A DNA stretch of 64,000 bases from positions 1,488,001-1,552,000 of the forward strand of contig NZ_CP150918.1 of NCBI RefSeq assembly GCF_039908635.1, read 5' to 3'. Both the position numbers and the translations under genes were made by a program. A model generated the notes under the pieces. It worked only from the letters and a program-made list of their open reading frames with translations, ran no database searches and was not told where the DNA came from. This stretch comes from Pseudomonas purpurea (lineage in GTDB: Bacteria; Pseudomonadota; Gammaproteobacteria; Pseudomonadales; Pseudomonadaceae). Shown here in pieces: positions 42,522-51,015 of this stretch (the first letter of the stretch is position 1; each line of letters starts with the position of its first letter).

Positions 42522-43154
42522 CTACGACTCTTCTCCAATATGGACGTCGAGGCAGTAGCTGTAAGGCGCTTCGGATTTATACGCTCTTAGTCGAGATGAA
42601 CAAACCAGTGTGTCCCGGCCTATGGATTTTGCCCGGTGCTCCCAAACCGGCGTGCGGGTGGGCTCAAGAAAGCCGAACGAGGATTTCACCATCATGCGTG
42701 TTTCAAAACGACACTGTTTGTTGCCGGCGCCATAGTTGAAGAAATTCTCGATGAACGTTTTGTTACCGGGGTTGACCACTCCGAGTTTACGGTGGTCAAA
42801 ATAACTGCTTTCGTCCAATGTGGCGATTTCGTAGGGGGGGATGTCGCAGTCTGATATGTCTTTGATGTTGAAGTTTGTGTTGAATAGCTTGAGGGTTTCA
42901 GGCGTGTTGTTGTGGATAAAGATTAATAATTTTGTCTCATTTTTGTATGAGTTTACTTCTCCCCATAGCGTGTCTTTATATGCTTCACGTTCGGCTTTTA
43001 TTTGTTCTTGTTGTGAACGCTTTTTGGCAGACTCTTTTGTTGCGTCGATGAGCGATTGGATCTCCGGAATCTTGGCGAACTCCCCGAGCAGGGCCCACGA
43101 AAGATTTATGAAAGGCAGGGTGCTGGCGAAGGTGTTGTTTTTTTCATTGTTCAT
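42522..43154 (-). CDS. Uncharacterised AT-rich protein, paralogue B (210 aa)
   Basis: No known family recognised. It pairs with the protein at 41775-42422: LLIFIHNNTPETLKLFNTNF, then YFDHRKLG, WEHRAKSIGRDTLVCSSRL and the C-terminal EAPYSYCLDVHIG align with it, while the N-terminal 55 residues differ (an Arg/Lys/Gln-rich helix AKKRSQQEQIKAEREAYKDT). The tandem arrangement (99-bp gap, same strand) suggests duplication and possibly a two-component product. No signal peptide or transmembrane segment. Codon use is AT-rich, consistent with horizontal origin. Confidence 0.75.
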   Translation of the reverse strand: MNNEKNNTFASTLPFINLSWALLGEFAKIPEIQSLIDATKESAKKRSQQEQIKAEREAYKDTLWGEVNSYKNETKLLIFIHNNTPETLKLFNTNFNIKDISDCDIPPYEIATLDESSYFDHRKLGVVNPGNKTFIENFFNYGAGNKQCRFETRMMVKSSFGFLEPTRTPVWEHRAKSIGRDTLVCSSRLRAYKSEAPYSYCLDVHIGEES

Positions 43155-43386
43155 GGCTTTTGTCTCTGTTTGCGGTGGATTGATATGGGCGCTTTTAATG
43201 CTTTTCTACTTGAGGCAGATAGCATCTGTCGGTTGAATGGATAATGATTGGCAGCGGGTTGTCTAGCAAGTTCTTGGGGCTGGATATTGTTTTCTGAATA
43301 TTTTAATTGTGTGGTGGATGTGTTTCTTGTTTGAGCCTGTAGTGTGTGTTTGTAGGTGGTTTTGCAAATGGGTAGTTGCTGGCAAT

Positions 43387-43423
43387 AAAAAAAGCCCCGA
43401 CTCTTTCGAGTCGGGGCTTTTTT
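43387..43423. terminator. Bidirectional rho-independent terminator downstream of xenB
   Basis: Stem AAGCCCCGACTC/GAGTCGGGGCTT with loop TTTC and A/T runs on both sides, 18 bp beyond the xenB stop on the minus strand. Confidence 0.92.
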
Positions 43424-43440
43424 ATTTGAGTTGTTGAAAC

Positions 43441-44490
43441 TTACATGGCTGGGTAGTCGATATAACCGACCGGCCCTTTGCCGTAGAACAGTTCCGGACG
43501 CGCTTCGTTCAACGGCGCATCGGCCTGCAAACGCGCTGGCAGGTCCGGGTTGGCAATGAACGGCACGCCGAAGGCGACAGCATCAGCCTTGCCGCTGGCC
43601 AGCCAGGCGTTGGCGCTGTCTTTGGTGAAGCGTTCGTTGGCGATGTACGGGCCGCCGAAGGCTTCTTTCAGGCGTGGGCCCAGGCTGTCGCCCGCGTCTT
43701 TTTCACGGGAGCAGATGAAAGCGATGCCACGTTTGCCCAGTTCGCGAGCGACGTAGGTGAAGGTTTCGGCCAGGTTGTCGTCGCCCATGTCATGGGAGTC
43801 GGCACGCGGTGCCAGGTGCACACCGACGCGACCCGCGCCCCAGACTTCGATTGCGGCGTCGGTCACTTCCAGCAACAGGCGAGCGCGGTTTTCAAGGGAG
43901 CCACCGTAGTTGTCCGTACGCTGGTTGGTGCTGCTTTGCAGGAACTGGTCGAGCAGGTAACCGTTGGCGCCGTGAATTTCCACGCCGTCGAAACCGGCGG
44001 CTTTGGCGTTTTCCGCGCCAACGCGGTAAGCGTCGACGATGTCGGCGATTTCAGCGGTTTCCAGGGCGCGCGGCGTCGGGTAGTCGGCCAGTGGGCGAAC
44101 CAGGCTGACATGGCCTTTTGGCTGGATGGCACTCGGCGCAACCGGGGCTTCGCCGTTCAGGTAGGACGGGTGGGACACCCGGCCGACGTGCCACAGTTGC
44201 AGGAAGATTTTACCGCCCGCACCGTGGATGGCTTTGGTCACGTTGCTCCAGCCACGCACCTGATCGTTGGACCAGATGCCGGGGGTGTCGGGGTAGCCAA
44301 CGCCCATCGGCGTGACCGACGTGGCTTCGCTGAGAATCAGGCCTGCGGAGGCACGCTGTACGTAGTACTCGGCCATCAGGGCGTTCGGCACACGGCCTTC
44401 ATCGGCGCGGCAGCGGGTGAGTGGCGCCATGATGATGCGGTTTGCAAGCGTAAGGTCGCCCAGTGTGATCGGATCGAAAATAGTCGTCAT
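43441..44490 (-). CDS. xenB: Old yellow enzyme ene-reductase XenB-like (349 aa)
   Basis: FMN-dependent (beta/alpha)8 barrel of the OYE family. Conserved segments are visible: NRIIMAPLTRCRADEGRVPN, QLWHVGRVSH, the substrate-binding HGANGYLLDQFL (His-x2-Asn), and NQRTDNYGGSLENRARLLLE. The length equals XenB of P. fluorescens, which reduces nitroglycerin, TNT and alpha,beta-unsaturated carbonyls with NADPH. Start at 44490 (MTTIFDPITLG) fits the family. The gene is third in an arsR-MFS-xenB set with gaps of about 22 bp, which points to a co-regulated electrophile-detoxification operon. Confidence 0.92.
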   Translation of the reverse strand: MTTIFDPITLGDLTLANRIIMAPLTRCRADEGRVPNALMAEYYVQRASAGLILSEATSVTPMGVGYPDTPGIWSNDQVRGWSNVTKAIHGAGGKIFLQLWHVGRVSHPSYLNGEAPVAPSAIQPKGHVSLVRPLADYPTPRALETAEIADIVDAYRVGAENAKAAGFDGVEIHGANGYLLDQFLQSSTNQRTDNYGGSLENRARLLLEVTDAAIEVWGAGRVGVHLAPRADSHDMGDDNLAETFTYVARELGKRGIAFICSREKDAGDSLGPRLKEAFGGPYIANERFTKDSANAWLASGKADAVAFGVPFIANPDLPARLQADAPLNEARPELFYGKGPVGYIDYPAM

Positions 44491-44512
44491 GAGATACAAC
44501 CCTCGTTAGTGA

Positions 44513-45679
44513 TCAGTTCGTAGCAGGGGCCAGCTCGGCATTGCCGCTCTGACGGAAAGTAATCAGGGTCACCAGCAGCGCCATGACCGCCAGCGCCGCT
44601 GCCGCGAGGGGCACGCTGGTCAGGCCGAAACCGTGGGCGATGACGCTGCCGCCGACCCAGGCACCCAAGGCGTTGCCCAGGTTGAAAGCGCCAATGTTCA
44701 GGGTCGACACCAGGTTGGGCGCGGCCTTGCCGAACGCCACCACGTTGACTTGCAACGCCGGTACGGCGGCGAAGGAGGCGGCGGCCCAGAGGAACAGGGT
44801 GATTTCGGTTGGAATCACCGCGACGCTGGTCCAGCTCAGGACGGTCGAGACCACGGCCATGGAAATGAACACGCCAATCAAGGTCGCGGCCAGGCGTTTG
44901 TCCGCCAGTTTGCCGCCGATGATGTTGCCCACGGTCAGACCGAGGCCGATCAGCAACAGCGTCCAGGTCACGCCTTTTGGCGAGACGCCGGTGACGTCGC
45001 CCAGCAGCGGCGCGACGTAAGTGAAGAGGGTGAACATCGACGCCGAGAACAGCACCGTCATACTCAGCGACAGCCAGATACCGGCACCTGTGAGGGCCGC
45101 CAGTTCGGCGCGCATGTCGAGTTTCTCTTCATCGCGTTTGGCCGGCAGGAAACGGATCAGGCCGATCAGCGCGATCACGCCAATCACGGTCACGGCCCAG
45201 AAGGTCGAACGCCAGCCGGCTTCCTGACCCAGCGCAGTGCCCAGCGGCACGCCGAGGACGTTGGCCAGGGTCAACCCGGTGAACATCAACGCCACCGCCG
45301 AAGCCCGTTTGTTGGCCGGCACCAGGCTGGCCGCCACCACCGAACCGATACCGAAGAACGCGCCGTGGCACAGGGCGGTGACGACACGGGCGAACATCAA
45401 TACGTTGTAGTCACTGGCCATTGCACAGAGCAGGTTGCCGACGATGAAAATCCCCATCAATGCGACCAGTGCAGCCTTGCGAGGCAGCCTGGCGGTGGCC
45501 AGTGCCATGAACGGCGCACCGATGGCCACGCCCAGGGCGTAACCGGTCACCAGCCAGCCGGCGCCGGGAATCGATACACCGAGGTCGGCCGCCACATCGG
45601 GCAGCAAGCCCATGATGACGAACTCGGTGGTGCCGATGGCGAAGGCGCTCAAGGCCAGGATGAGGAGCGAGAGGGGCAT
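44513..45679 (-). CDS. MFS transporter of the arabinose-efflux/drug:H+ antiporter type (388 aa)
   Basis: Twelve predicted helices starting with LLILALSAFAIGTTEFVIMG and the DHA1-like LPDVAADLGVSIPGAGWLVT. The loop 2-3 and helix 4-5 regions (ARVVTALCHGAFFGIGSVVA) fit the NepI/AraJ-like export group. It lies 23 bp after the arsR gene and 22 bp before xenB, and is presumably co-transcribed. It is expected to export a compound related to the stress sensed by the regulator; the substrate is unknown. Confidence 0.88.
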   Translation of the reverse strand: MPLSLLILALSAFAIGTTEFVIMGLLPDVAADLGVSIPGAGWLVTGYALGVAIGAPFMALATARLPRKAALVALMGIFIVGNLLCAMASDYNVLMFARVVTALCHGAFFGIGSVVAASLVPANKRASAVALMFTGLTLANVLGVPLGTALGQEAGWRSTFWAVTVIGVIALIGLIRFLPAKRDEEKLDMRAELAALTGAGIWLSLSMTVLFSASMFTLFTYVAPLLGDVTGVSPKGVTWTLLLIGLGLTVGNIIGGKLADKRLAATLIGVFISMAVVSTVLSWTSVAVIPTEITLFLWAAASFAAVPALQVNVVAFGKAAPNLVSTLNIGAFNLGNALGAWVGGSVIAHGFGLTSVPLAAAALAVMALLVTLITFRQSGNAELAPATN

Positions 45680-45702
45680 GGTTGAAATCCTTTTTGAGCT
45701 CG

Positions 45703-46008
45703 TCAGAGCTCTTTACCTAAGGTGTCGAGGAACGCCTGAATGGTGTCCTCGTTGCGTTTGTAGAAGTGCCATTGACCGACTTTCTGGCTGCGGATCAGGC
45801 CCGCGCGGTGCAGGGTTGCCAGGTGTGCGGAAACGGTCGACTGCGACAGGCCGCAGCGTTGATCGATTTGTCCGCAGCAGACGCCGTAGTCGGTGCTGTG
45901 CTCTTGATCGGGAAATTGGGTCGCGGGGTCTTTCAGCCAGTTGAGGATGTCTCGCCGTACTGGGTGTGCCAGGGCTTTTATTATTTCGTCGAGGTCAATG
46001 GTGGACAT
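45703..46008 (-). CDS. ArsR-family transcriptional regulator with a Cys cluster (101 aa)
   Basis: A winged-helix repressor with the ArsR fold: IKALAHPVRRDILNWLKDPA, then RCGLSQSTVSAHLATLHRAG (recognition helix) and LIRSQKVGQWHFYKRNE. Three Cys (44, 45, 52) lie immediately before the DNA-recognition helix (GVCCGQIDQRCG). They could sense thiol-reactive compounds or metals. The start at 46008 (MSTIDLDEIIKALAHP) is well supported; the longer upstream frame is intergenic. It is the first gene of the arsR-MFS-xenB operon. A 12-bp sequence repeated exactly upstream is the candidate operator. Confidence 0.88.
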   Translation of the reverse strand: MSTIDLDEIIKALAHPVRRDILNWLKDPATQFPDQEHSTDYGVCCGQIDQRCGLSQSTVSAHLATLHRAGLIRSQKVGQWHFYKRNEDTIQAFLDTLGKEL

Positions 46009-46029
46009 GGCAGTGCTCGTGTTGGGTAA

Positions 46030-46135
46030 AACGTTATATCGCGATGAGGCGAACTTTAAATCGGTATTTCGCGATACACCAATATGATTTTGATCTGATG
46101 CCAGCTTAAATCGGTATATCGAGTTATAACGATAC
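46030..46135. promoter_or_regulatory. Candidate ArsR operators: direct repeats of TTAAATCGGTAT
   Basis: The 12-mer TTAAATCGGTAT occurs exactly at 46056-46067 and 46106-46117, 50 bp apart (about five helical turns), each followed by NTCG. A related ATATCGCGAT palindrome lies at 46036-46045. The set is in the 154-bp divergent region between arsR and acpH, as expected for a site that represses its own operon. Confidence 0.6.
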
Positions 46136-46162
46136 GTGGTGCGCAGTGCTAAGCTACGCGGC

Positions 46163-46747
46163 ATGAACTATCTCGCACATCTTCACCTCGGTGGCCAGCG
46201 TCCCGGTCAATTGCTCGGCAGTTTGTATGGCGATTTCGTCAAGGGACGGCTGCAAGGGCAGTACGCGCCGGAGATCGAAGCAGCTATTGCGCTGCATCGC
46301 AGCATTGATGTGTTTACCGACCGCCATCCTCTGGTGGACACCGCGCTATCGCGGTTTTCCATCACCCGCCGGCGTTATGCCGGGATCGTGCTCGACGTGT
46401 TTTTCGATCACTGCCTGGCGCGGGACTGGACGCTTTACGCCGACCGGCCGCTTGTGCTGTTCACCTCGGATGTCTACCGGGTGCTGGCCGCCGAGCCGCA
46501 ATTGCCAGGGCGACTGGCGCAGATCGCCCCGCACATGGCCGCGAATGACTGGCTGGGTTCCTATCGGGAATTTGCGGTGCTGGACCAGGTATTGCGAGGC
46601 ATCTCACGGCGCCTGTCGCGGCCAGAAGAACTGGCCGCCGCGATGGAGGAATTGCGACGGTTGTATGAACCGTTGAGTGATGATTTCCGGTTGTTCTATC
46701 CAGAGCTGCAACGGTTTGCGCATGACTATCTGACTGCGCAAATCTAA
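46163..46747 (+). CDS. acpH: ACP phosphodiesterase AcpH-like (DUF479, 194 aa)
   Basis: Family features are NYLAHLHLGGQRPGQLLGSL at the start, GDFVKGRL, LHRSIDVFTDRHPLVDTALS and IVLDVFFDHCLARDW; the Asp/His residues form the metal site of an HD-like hydrolase. The enzyme removes the 4'-phosphopantetheine group from acyl carrier protein, in competition with holo-ACP synthase. ATG at 46163 (MNYLAHLHLG) is the family start. It is divergent from the arsR operon and followed by an inverted REP pair at 46749-46838. Confidence 0.9.
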   Translation: MNYLAHLHLGGQRPGQLLGSLYGDFVKGRLQGQYAPEIEAAIALHRSIDVFTDRHPLVDTALSRFSITRRRYAGIVLDVFFDHCLARDWTLYADRPLVLFTSDVYRVLAAEPQLPGRLAQIAPHMAANDWLGSYREFAVLDQVLRGISRRLSRPEELAAAMEELRRLYEPLSDDFRLFYPELQRFAHDYLTAQI

Positions 46748-46748
46748 T

Positions 46749-46838
46749 GTGGGAGCGAGCTTGCTCGCGATTGCGTTTTAACATTCAACGATGATGTTGA
46801 CTGACACACCGCTATCGCGAGCAAGCTCGCTCCCACAG
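46749..46838. repeat. REP pair (inverted)
   Basis: GTGGGAGCGAGCTTGCTCGC at 46749-46774 and its reverse complement at 46812-46838 flank an AT-rich spacer. It lies between convergent acpH and olsA. Confidence 0.85.
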
Positions 46839-46867
46839 GGGATTTTTGTTCCTTCAGGGGATTTTCG

Positions 46868-47659
46868 TCAGGCCGCAATCGCAGGACGCAAAGGGCGTTG
46901 CTGTGTTTCCGGGGTTGTCCCAAACAACGCCTTCTGCACCGCCTGTTGCGCCGCAAACGCCAGTGCCGCACGTTCCTGGCCGTGGCTGGCAATCGGCTTA
47001 AGCAGGTGAACTTCCACGTCGCCCTGATCGTTGGCAAACAGGCGCATCAGGTGCGAGAGCAAGTCGTCGTCCCCAATGAACGGTGCCAGCGAGTCGATCT
47101 GACCGTCGCGCAGGTAACGGATCGCCACCGGTTGCAACGCCACCTCCGCGTCGATGGCAGCGGACAGCAAGCGGCCGTGAAAGGTGCGCAGGGCGCGGCC
47201 ATCAGTGGTTGTGCCTTCGGGAAACATCAGCAGTGGATGGTCTTGTTCAAGGTGACGGCTCATTTGTTTACGGATCAACTGGCTATCACCCGAACCGCGA
47301 CGGATGAACAAGCTGCCGGCCTTGGCCGCCAACCAGCCTGCTACCGGCCAGGTCCGCACTTCGGCCTTGGACAGGAACGACAGCGGCGTGAGCATGCCCA
47401 GCAGCGGGATGTCGGTCCAGGACACGTGGTTGCTGATCCAGAGCATCGGTTGGGTGGGCAGTTCTCCGTGAACCGTCACGCGAAACGGCAAGGCGTTGCC
47501 CAGGCGCGCCATGAAAAAACGCGACCAGCGCTGACGCCGCACCATCGAATGGGCGATCCCCATGCGTTCGAACAGCCCGAACACGCAGGCCATGCTCAAG
47601 CCCAGCGCCACCACCACCAGCACTCGCGCGATCCGCGCGTACACCCGCAGCCGGCTCAT
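46868..47659 (-). CDS. olsA: 1-acyl-glycerol-3-phosphate-type acyltransferase OlsA (263 aa)
   Basis: A lyso-phospholipid/lyso-ornithine-lipid acyltransferase with the HX4D catalytic motif (SNHVSWTDIPLLG), FPEGTTTDG for acceptor binding and a preceding membrane helix (VLVVVALGLSMACVFGLFER). In the ols pair it adds the second acyl chain to lyso-ornithine lipid. ATG at 47659 overlaps the olsB stop by 1 bp, which supports coupled translation. Confidence 0.88.
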   Translation of the reverse strand: MSRLRVYARIARVLVVVALGLSMACVFGLFERMGIAHSMVRRQRWSRFFMARLGNALPFRVTVHGELPTQPMLWISNHVSWTDIPLLGMLTPLSFLSKAEVRTWPVAGWLAAKAGSLFIRRGSGDSQLIRKQMSRHLEQDHPLLMFPEGTTTDGRALRTFHGRLLSAAIDAEVALQPVAIRYLRDGQIDSLAPFIGDDDLLSHLMRLFANDQGDVEVHLLKPIASHGQERAALAFAAQQAVQKALFGTTPETQQRPLRPAIAA

Positions 47660-48415
47660 TACACCGCCGCCTTGAAGTGCCTGGCGTAACGCGGGCAGAG
47701 TTCGTCGCGCTTGAGCAGGATGAACACGTCGGCAACCTGAAAGTCTTCGTCCCAGCACGGTTCGCCGCAGATCTTCGCGCCCAGGCGCATGTAAGCCTTG
47801 AGCAGCGGCGGCATTTCAGCGATCACGTTGGACGGTACGTCGAGGGAGGGCAGCGGTTTCTTCGGCTCGGCGCGCAGGTGTTCGGTGCACAGGTAGCGTT
47901 CGCGCAGACGCTGCATGATCGCCTGGGCCTGAATCCCGCCGTCCTGCATCGGGATGCTCGCGCAACCCATCAAGTAGCTGTAGCCGCCCTGATTCAGGAC
48001 TTCGGCCAGTTCGCCCCAGAGCACGGCAATGGTGCCGCCGTTGCGGTAGGGCCGGGTCGACGCAGGTACGGCCGATTTCCAGGATCGGGCCTTTGAGGTG
48101 CACCAGCCCGTGCAGGCTGAATTCTTCTTCACTGTAAAAACGCCCCAGGCTGCTGGCGGCCTGGTGGTCGAGCAAGCGAGTCGTGGCAACCAGACGTCCG
48201 GTGTTCAGATCGCGTACGCCGATATGGGCGCAGTGAACATCATAGTCGTCCATGTCCAGGCCCAGCTCCGCGCCCTTCAGTTTGGCGTTGAACTCGCCAC
48301 TGAACACGTTGAAGCGCAGGGCCTGGGCTTCCTGCAGGGCTCTGGCGCCGATCAGGCGTTCGGCTTGCAGGCGGCGTTCATTGCCGGTTTCGCTGATGCG
48401 GGCGATCTGAGTCAT
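47659..48415 (-). pseudogene. olsB: L-ornithine N(alpha)-acyltransferase OlsB, frameshifted
   Basis: Two frames make one GNAT-like acyltransferase of about 251 residues. The first (start [20 protein letters not shown]) includes [13 protein letters not shown] and [20 protein letters not shown]. The second continues [37 protein letters not shown] and ends with the typical [17 protein letters not shown]. At 48049-48053 one extra base turns GGCC into GGGCC (plus strand); removing it joins RTCVDPA to YRNGG. OlsB starts ornithine-lipid synthesis by acylating ornithine, and olsA follows with a 1-bp overlap. These lipids replace phospholipids under phosphate limitation. Confidence 0.88.
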
Positions 48416-48555
48416 GGCGAATCTCCGTACGGGCTGCTTACCCGTCGTGGGTTGCAGTCGATCGACTTTGTTGTGCAAAGTCAGGCTATGTAGGCCCGGT
48501 GTCATCGCCATGAAGCTTTGGTGATGCTTGTGTGACAGCCCTTGAGGACCCGTTT

Positions 48556-49443
48556 ATGCCATGGCAAGCCCTGTTGAATCGCGACCCGCATCTGCCTGAA
48601 AACCCTGACCTGGCGGAGGGTTACGCCACATTGCTGCAGACGCTGGGTGCGGTCACGCCGTTCGAACTGGCGGTGCGTGGCGGGCGAATGATGACAACGC
48701 CGGGCCTGGCCTTTCTGGTGGGCTACCAGGCGGCATTGCGCATGTTATGGCCCAGTGCGCCGCTCAGCCTGGGGGCATTGTGTGCGACCGAACAGCGCAG
48801 CCTGCGCCCGGCAGACATGCAAACTCGCCTCGCCGCGTTGCGTGTGAGCGGGCGCAAGGACTTCGTCACCGCAGGCGATGCGGCGGACTGGCTGTTGATC
48901 GCGGCGCGCAGCGAGGAGGAGGGCCAGTCACCCCGATTGCAGTTGGCGGTGGTGTATGCCGGTGAGCCGGGTGTGCGGGTGGAAAAACTGCCGGCGATCC
49001 CGTTGATGCCGGACATCAGCCACGGTCGCTTGTTGCTCGACAACGCCCAGTGCGAGCTGCTGGCCGGGGACGGCTGGGACGCGTACGTCAAACCGTTCCG
49101 TACCCTTGAAGACATCTATGTGCTCAGTGCCATGACGGCCTGGTTGTACGGCATCGGCCAGGACAGCGACTGGCCGCAAAACCTGCAACTCAAGCTTCTG
49201 GGGTTGCTGGCCGGGTGCGCGGAGGTCAGCCGCCAACCACCGAACCATGGCGCCGGCCATGTGCTGCTGGGTGGTTTGTTTGCGCAGTTTGACGCGCTCA
49301 AGGCCGAACTCAACCAGACCTTTGCCGATGGCCCGCCGCAGTGGGCGGCACTGTGGGCACGCGATCAGGCAGTGCTGGAGCTGGCGGCAGGGGCGCGCGC
49401 CAAGCGGTTGGCCAAGGCGTTGGCGGGATCTTCGCTGAACTGA
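48556..49443 (+). CDS. Conserved Pseudomonas hypothetical protein, possibly acyl-CoA dehydrogenase-like (295 aa)
   Basis: No clear functional motif. The N-terminus MPWQALLNRDPHLPENPDLA, then FELAVRGGRMMTTPGLAFLV, resembles parts of acyl-CoA dehydrogenase-like proteins, but flavin-binding signatures are not obvious. The C-terminus is Ala-rich and helical. ATG at 48556 follows TTGAGGA at good spacing; the ATG at 48532 is an alternative. It is divergent from olsBA, with start codons 140 bp apart, so a shared control region with lipid-synthesis genes is possible. Confidence 0.6.
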   Translation: MPWQALLNRDPHLPENPDLAEGYATLLQTLGAVTPFELAVRGGRMMTTPGLAFLVGYQAALRMLWPSAPLSLGALCATEQRSLRPADMQTRLAALRVSGRKDFVTAGDAADWLLIAARSEEEGQSPRLQLAVVYAGEPGVRVEKLPAIPLMPDISHGRLLLDNAQCELLAGDGWDAYVKPFRTLEDIYVLSAMTAWLYGIGQDSDWPQNLQLKLLGLLAGCAEVSRQPPNHGAGHVLLGGLFAQFDALKAELNQTFADGPPQWAALWARDQAVLELAAGARAKRLAKALAGSSLN

Positions 49444-49529
49444 AGGGGCTCTTCGCGAGCAGCGACGCAACTTTCGACTGTCATTTATCTCGACTAGGCT
49501 CGCAGGGGTAATCCCTATGAGCATCTGCC

Positions 49530-50624
49530 GTGTTCAAACACCTGCCTCTGCTGTTCATGTTGCTGATCAGCCTTCCTGTTCCGGCAGAAAACTGGCCCGC
49601 CGAGCAATGGACGCCGGGCCCACCCATCAGCAGCCCGGCACGTGAGGCGTTGGAAGACTACGCCTTCACGTCACGCGACGACGCCACCCGCAAAGGCATC
49701 CGCACCGACGCCTTGCTGGTGATCCGCGACGGGCAACTGATTTACGAACGCTACGCCGGACCGACCACAGCCGATACGCCGCACCTGACCTGGTCCATCA
49801 GCAAGAGCCTGATGGCCACAGTACTCGGCGTGGCTTATGGCGAAGGCTTGTTCTCCCTTCAGGACCCGGCGATGAAGTTCTATTCGGCGCTGGAAAAACA
49901 CCCGGCCGTCACCCTGGCCGACCTGCTGCACTGGGCCTCGGGGTTGGACTGGCAGGAGGACTATGAGTACGCGCCGTTGAATTCTTCGGTGGTGGCCATG
50001 CTTTACACCCGTGGCCGTCGCGACATGGCCGGGTTCACTGCCGCGCAGGGCGAGTTCAGCGCGCCGGGCCGGGCGTTTCGTTATTCCAGCGGCGACAGCA
50101 ACCTGCTGGCGGCGGCGTTGAAAAATATCGTCGGCGCGCAACGCTATCCCGATTACCCCTGGACAGCGCTGTTCGACCCCTTGGGCGTTCGCCATGCCGT
50201 GTGGGAAACCGACGCCAACGGGACGTTTGTCGCCTCGTCCTATGCTTATTTGACCGCCCGTGACCTGGCGCGCATCGGTTTGCTGATGCAGCGCGACGGT
50301 CGCTGGGGCGAGCGGCAGTTGCTGCCCCGTGACTGGGTGGCGTTCAACCGCCAGCCATTCGCCCGCTATCAGGCCCATCAGGATGACGCCGTACCGGGTG
50401 GCCATTGGTGGCTCAACCGGGCAGTCGACGGTGCGCCAAAACCTTGGCCGGATGCCCCCGACGACACTTTTGCCGCGCTCGGGCATTGGGGGCAGGCGCT
50501 GTATGTGATCCCCAGCGAAAAACTGGTCATCGTGCGCTATGGCGACGACCGCGACGGCACCTATCAGCACAACGAATTGCTCAGGCGCGCGATGTCGGCG
50601 TTCGCTTCGAAGGTGCAGCCATGA
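49530..50624 (+). CDS. Serine hydrolase of the class C beta-lactamase family, exported (364 aa)
   Basis: A Sec signal peptide (MFKHLPLLFMLLISLPVPAE, cleavage near residue 19) is followed by the beta-lactamase fold. The nucleophile motif SxxK is Ser89-Ile-Ser-Lys92 (LTWSISKSLMATVLGV). The Tyr-containing motif reads RYSSGDSNLLAAALKN (YSS in place of YxN) and HWGQ stands at the KTG position. Such proteins are often esterases or D-aminopeptidases rather than true beta-lactamases. The start codon is GTG at 49530. Its stop overlaps the next gene by 4 bp (ATGA). Confidence 0.85.
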   Translation: MFKHLPLLFMLLISLPVPAENWPAEQWTPGPPISSPAREALEDYAFTSRDDATRKGIRTDALLVIRDGQLIYERYAGPTTADTPHLTWSISKSLMATVLGVAYGEGLFSLQDPAMKFYSALEKHPAVTLADLLHWASGLDWQEDYEYAPLNSSVVAMLYTRGRRDMAGFTAAQGEFSAPGRAFRYSSGDSNLLAAALKNIVGAQRYPDYPWTALFDPLGVRHAVWETDANGTFVASSYAYLTARDLARIGLLMQRDGRWGERQLLPRDWVAFNRQPFARYQAHQDDAVPGGHWWLNRAVDGAPKPWPDAPDDTFAALGHWGQALYVIPSEKLVIVRYGDDRDGTYQHNELLRRAMSAFASKVQP

Positions 50625-50935
50625 ACGTGCGTAACGCCCTGCGACAGCTGTTGCTGGTGCTGATGGTGGTGCTGCTGGGCTGGATCTGGCTGAAACGAGT
50701 CGAGTTGAGGGCCTTTCCCGATATCCTCGGTGCCTACACCGCCAAGGAATATTGTTCGTGCCGGTATGTGGCGCGCAGCCCGGCGGACTATTGCCGGGGC
50801 TACGTGAAGCAGTATTTGCCCATCAGTCATTTTGTCGATGAGGCGTCAGGCCAACGAGTGACCGTCACCGCGCTGGGCCGCAGCAGTACGGCGGCGTGGC
50901 TCGGCGAACGGCAGGGCTGTCGTTTGCTGCCCTGA
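50621..50935 (+). CDS. Small membrane-anchored conserved protein with Cys pairs (104 aa)
   Basis: A single N-terminal hydrophobic helix (QLLLVLMVVLLGWIWL, residues 8-23) is followed by a predicted periplasmic domain with a conserved Cys pattern (KEYCSCRYVARSPADYCRGY) and a late Cys (RQGCRLLP). Similar Pseudomonas proteins are sometimes labelled amidase, without visible support here. It overlaps the serine hydrolase stop by 4 bp and is translationally coupled to it. Confidence 0.7.
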   Translation: MNVRNALRQLLLVLMVVLLGWIWLKRVELRAFPDILGAYTAKEYCSCRYVARSPADYCRGYVKQYLPISHFVDEASGQRVTVTALGRSSTAAWLGERQGCRLLP

Positions 50936-51015
50936 TACGCCCGATCAATCGAAGGTTTGCAACGGCTCTGACTCAGGCTAAGGTTCGGCTCAGGTTTATT
51001 TGTCCATGAGTGTGT

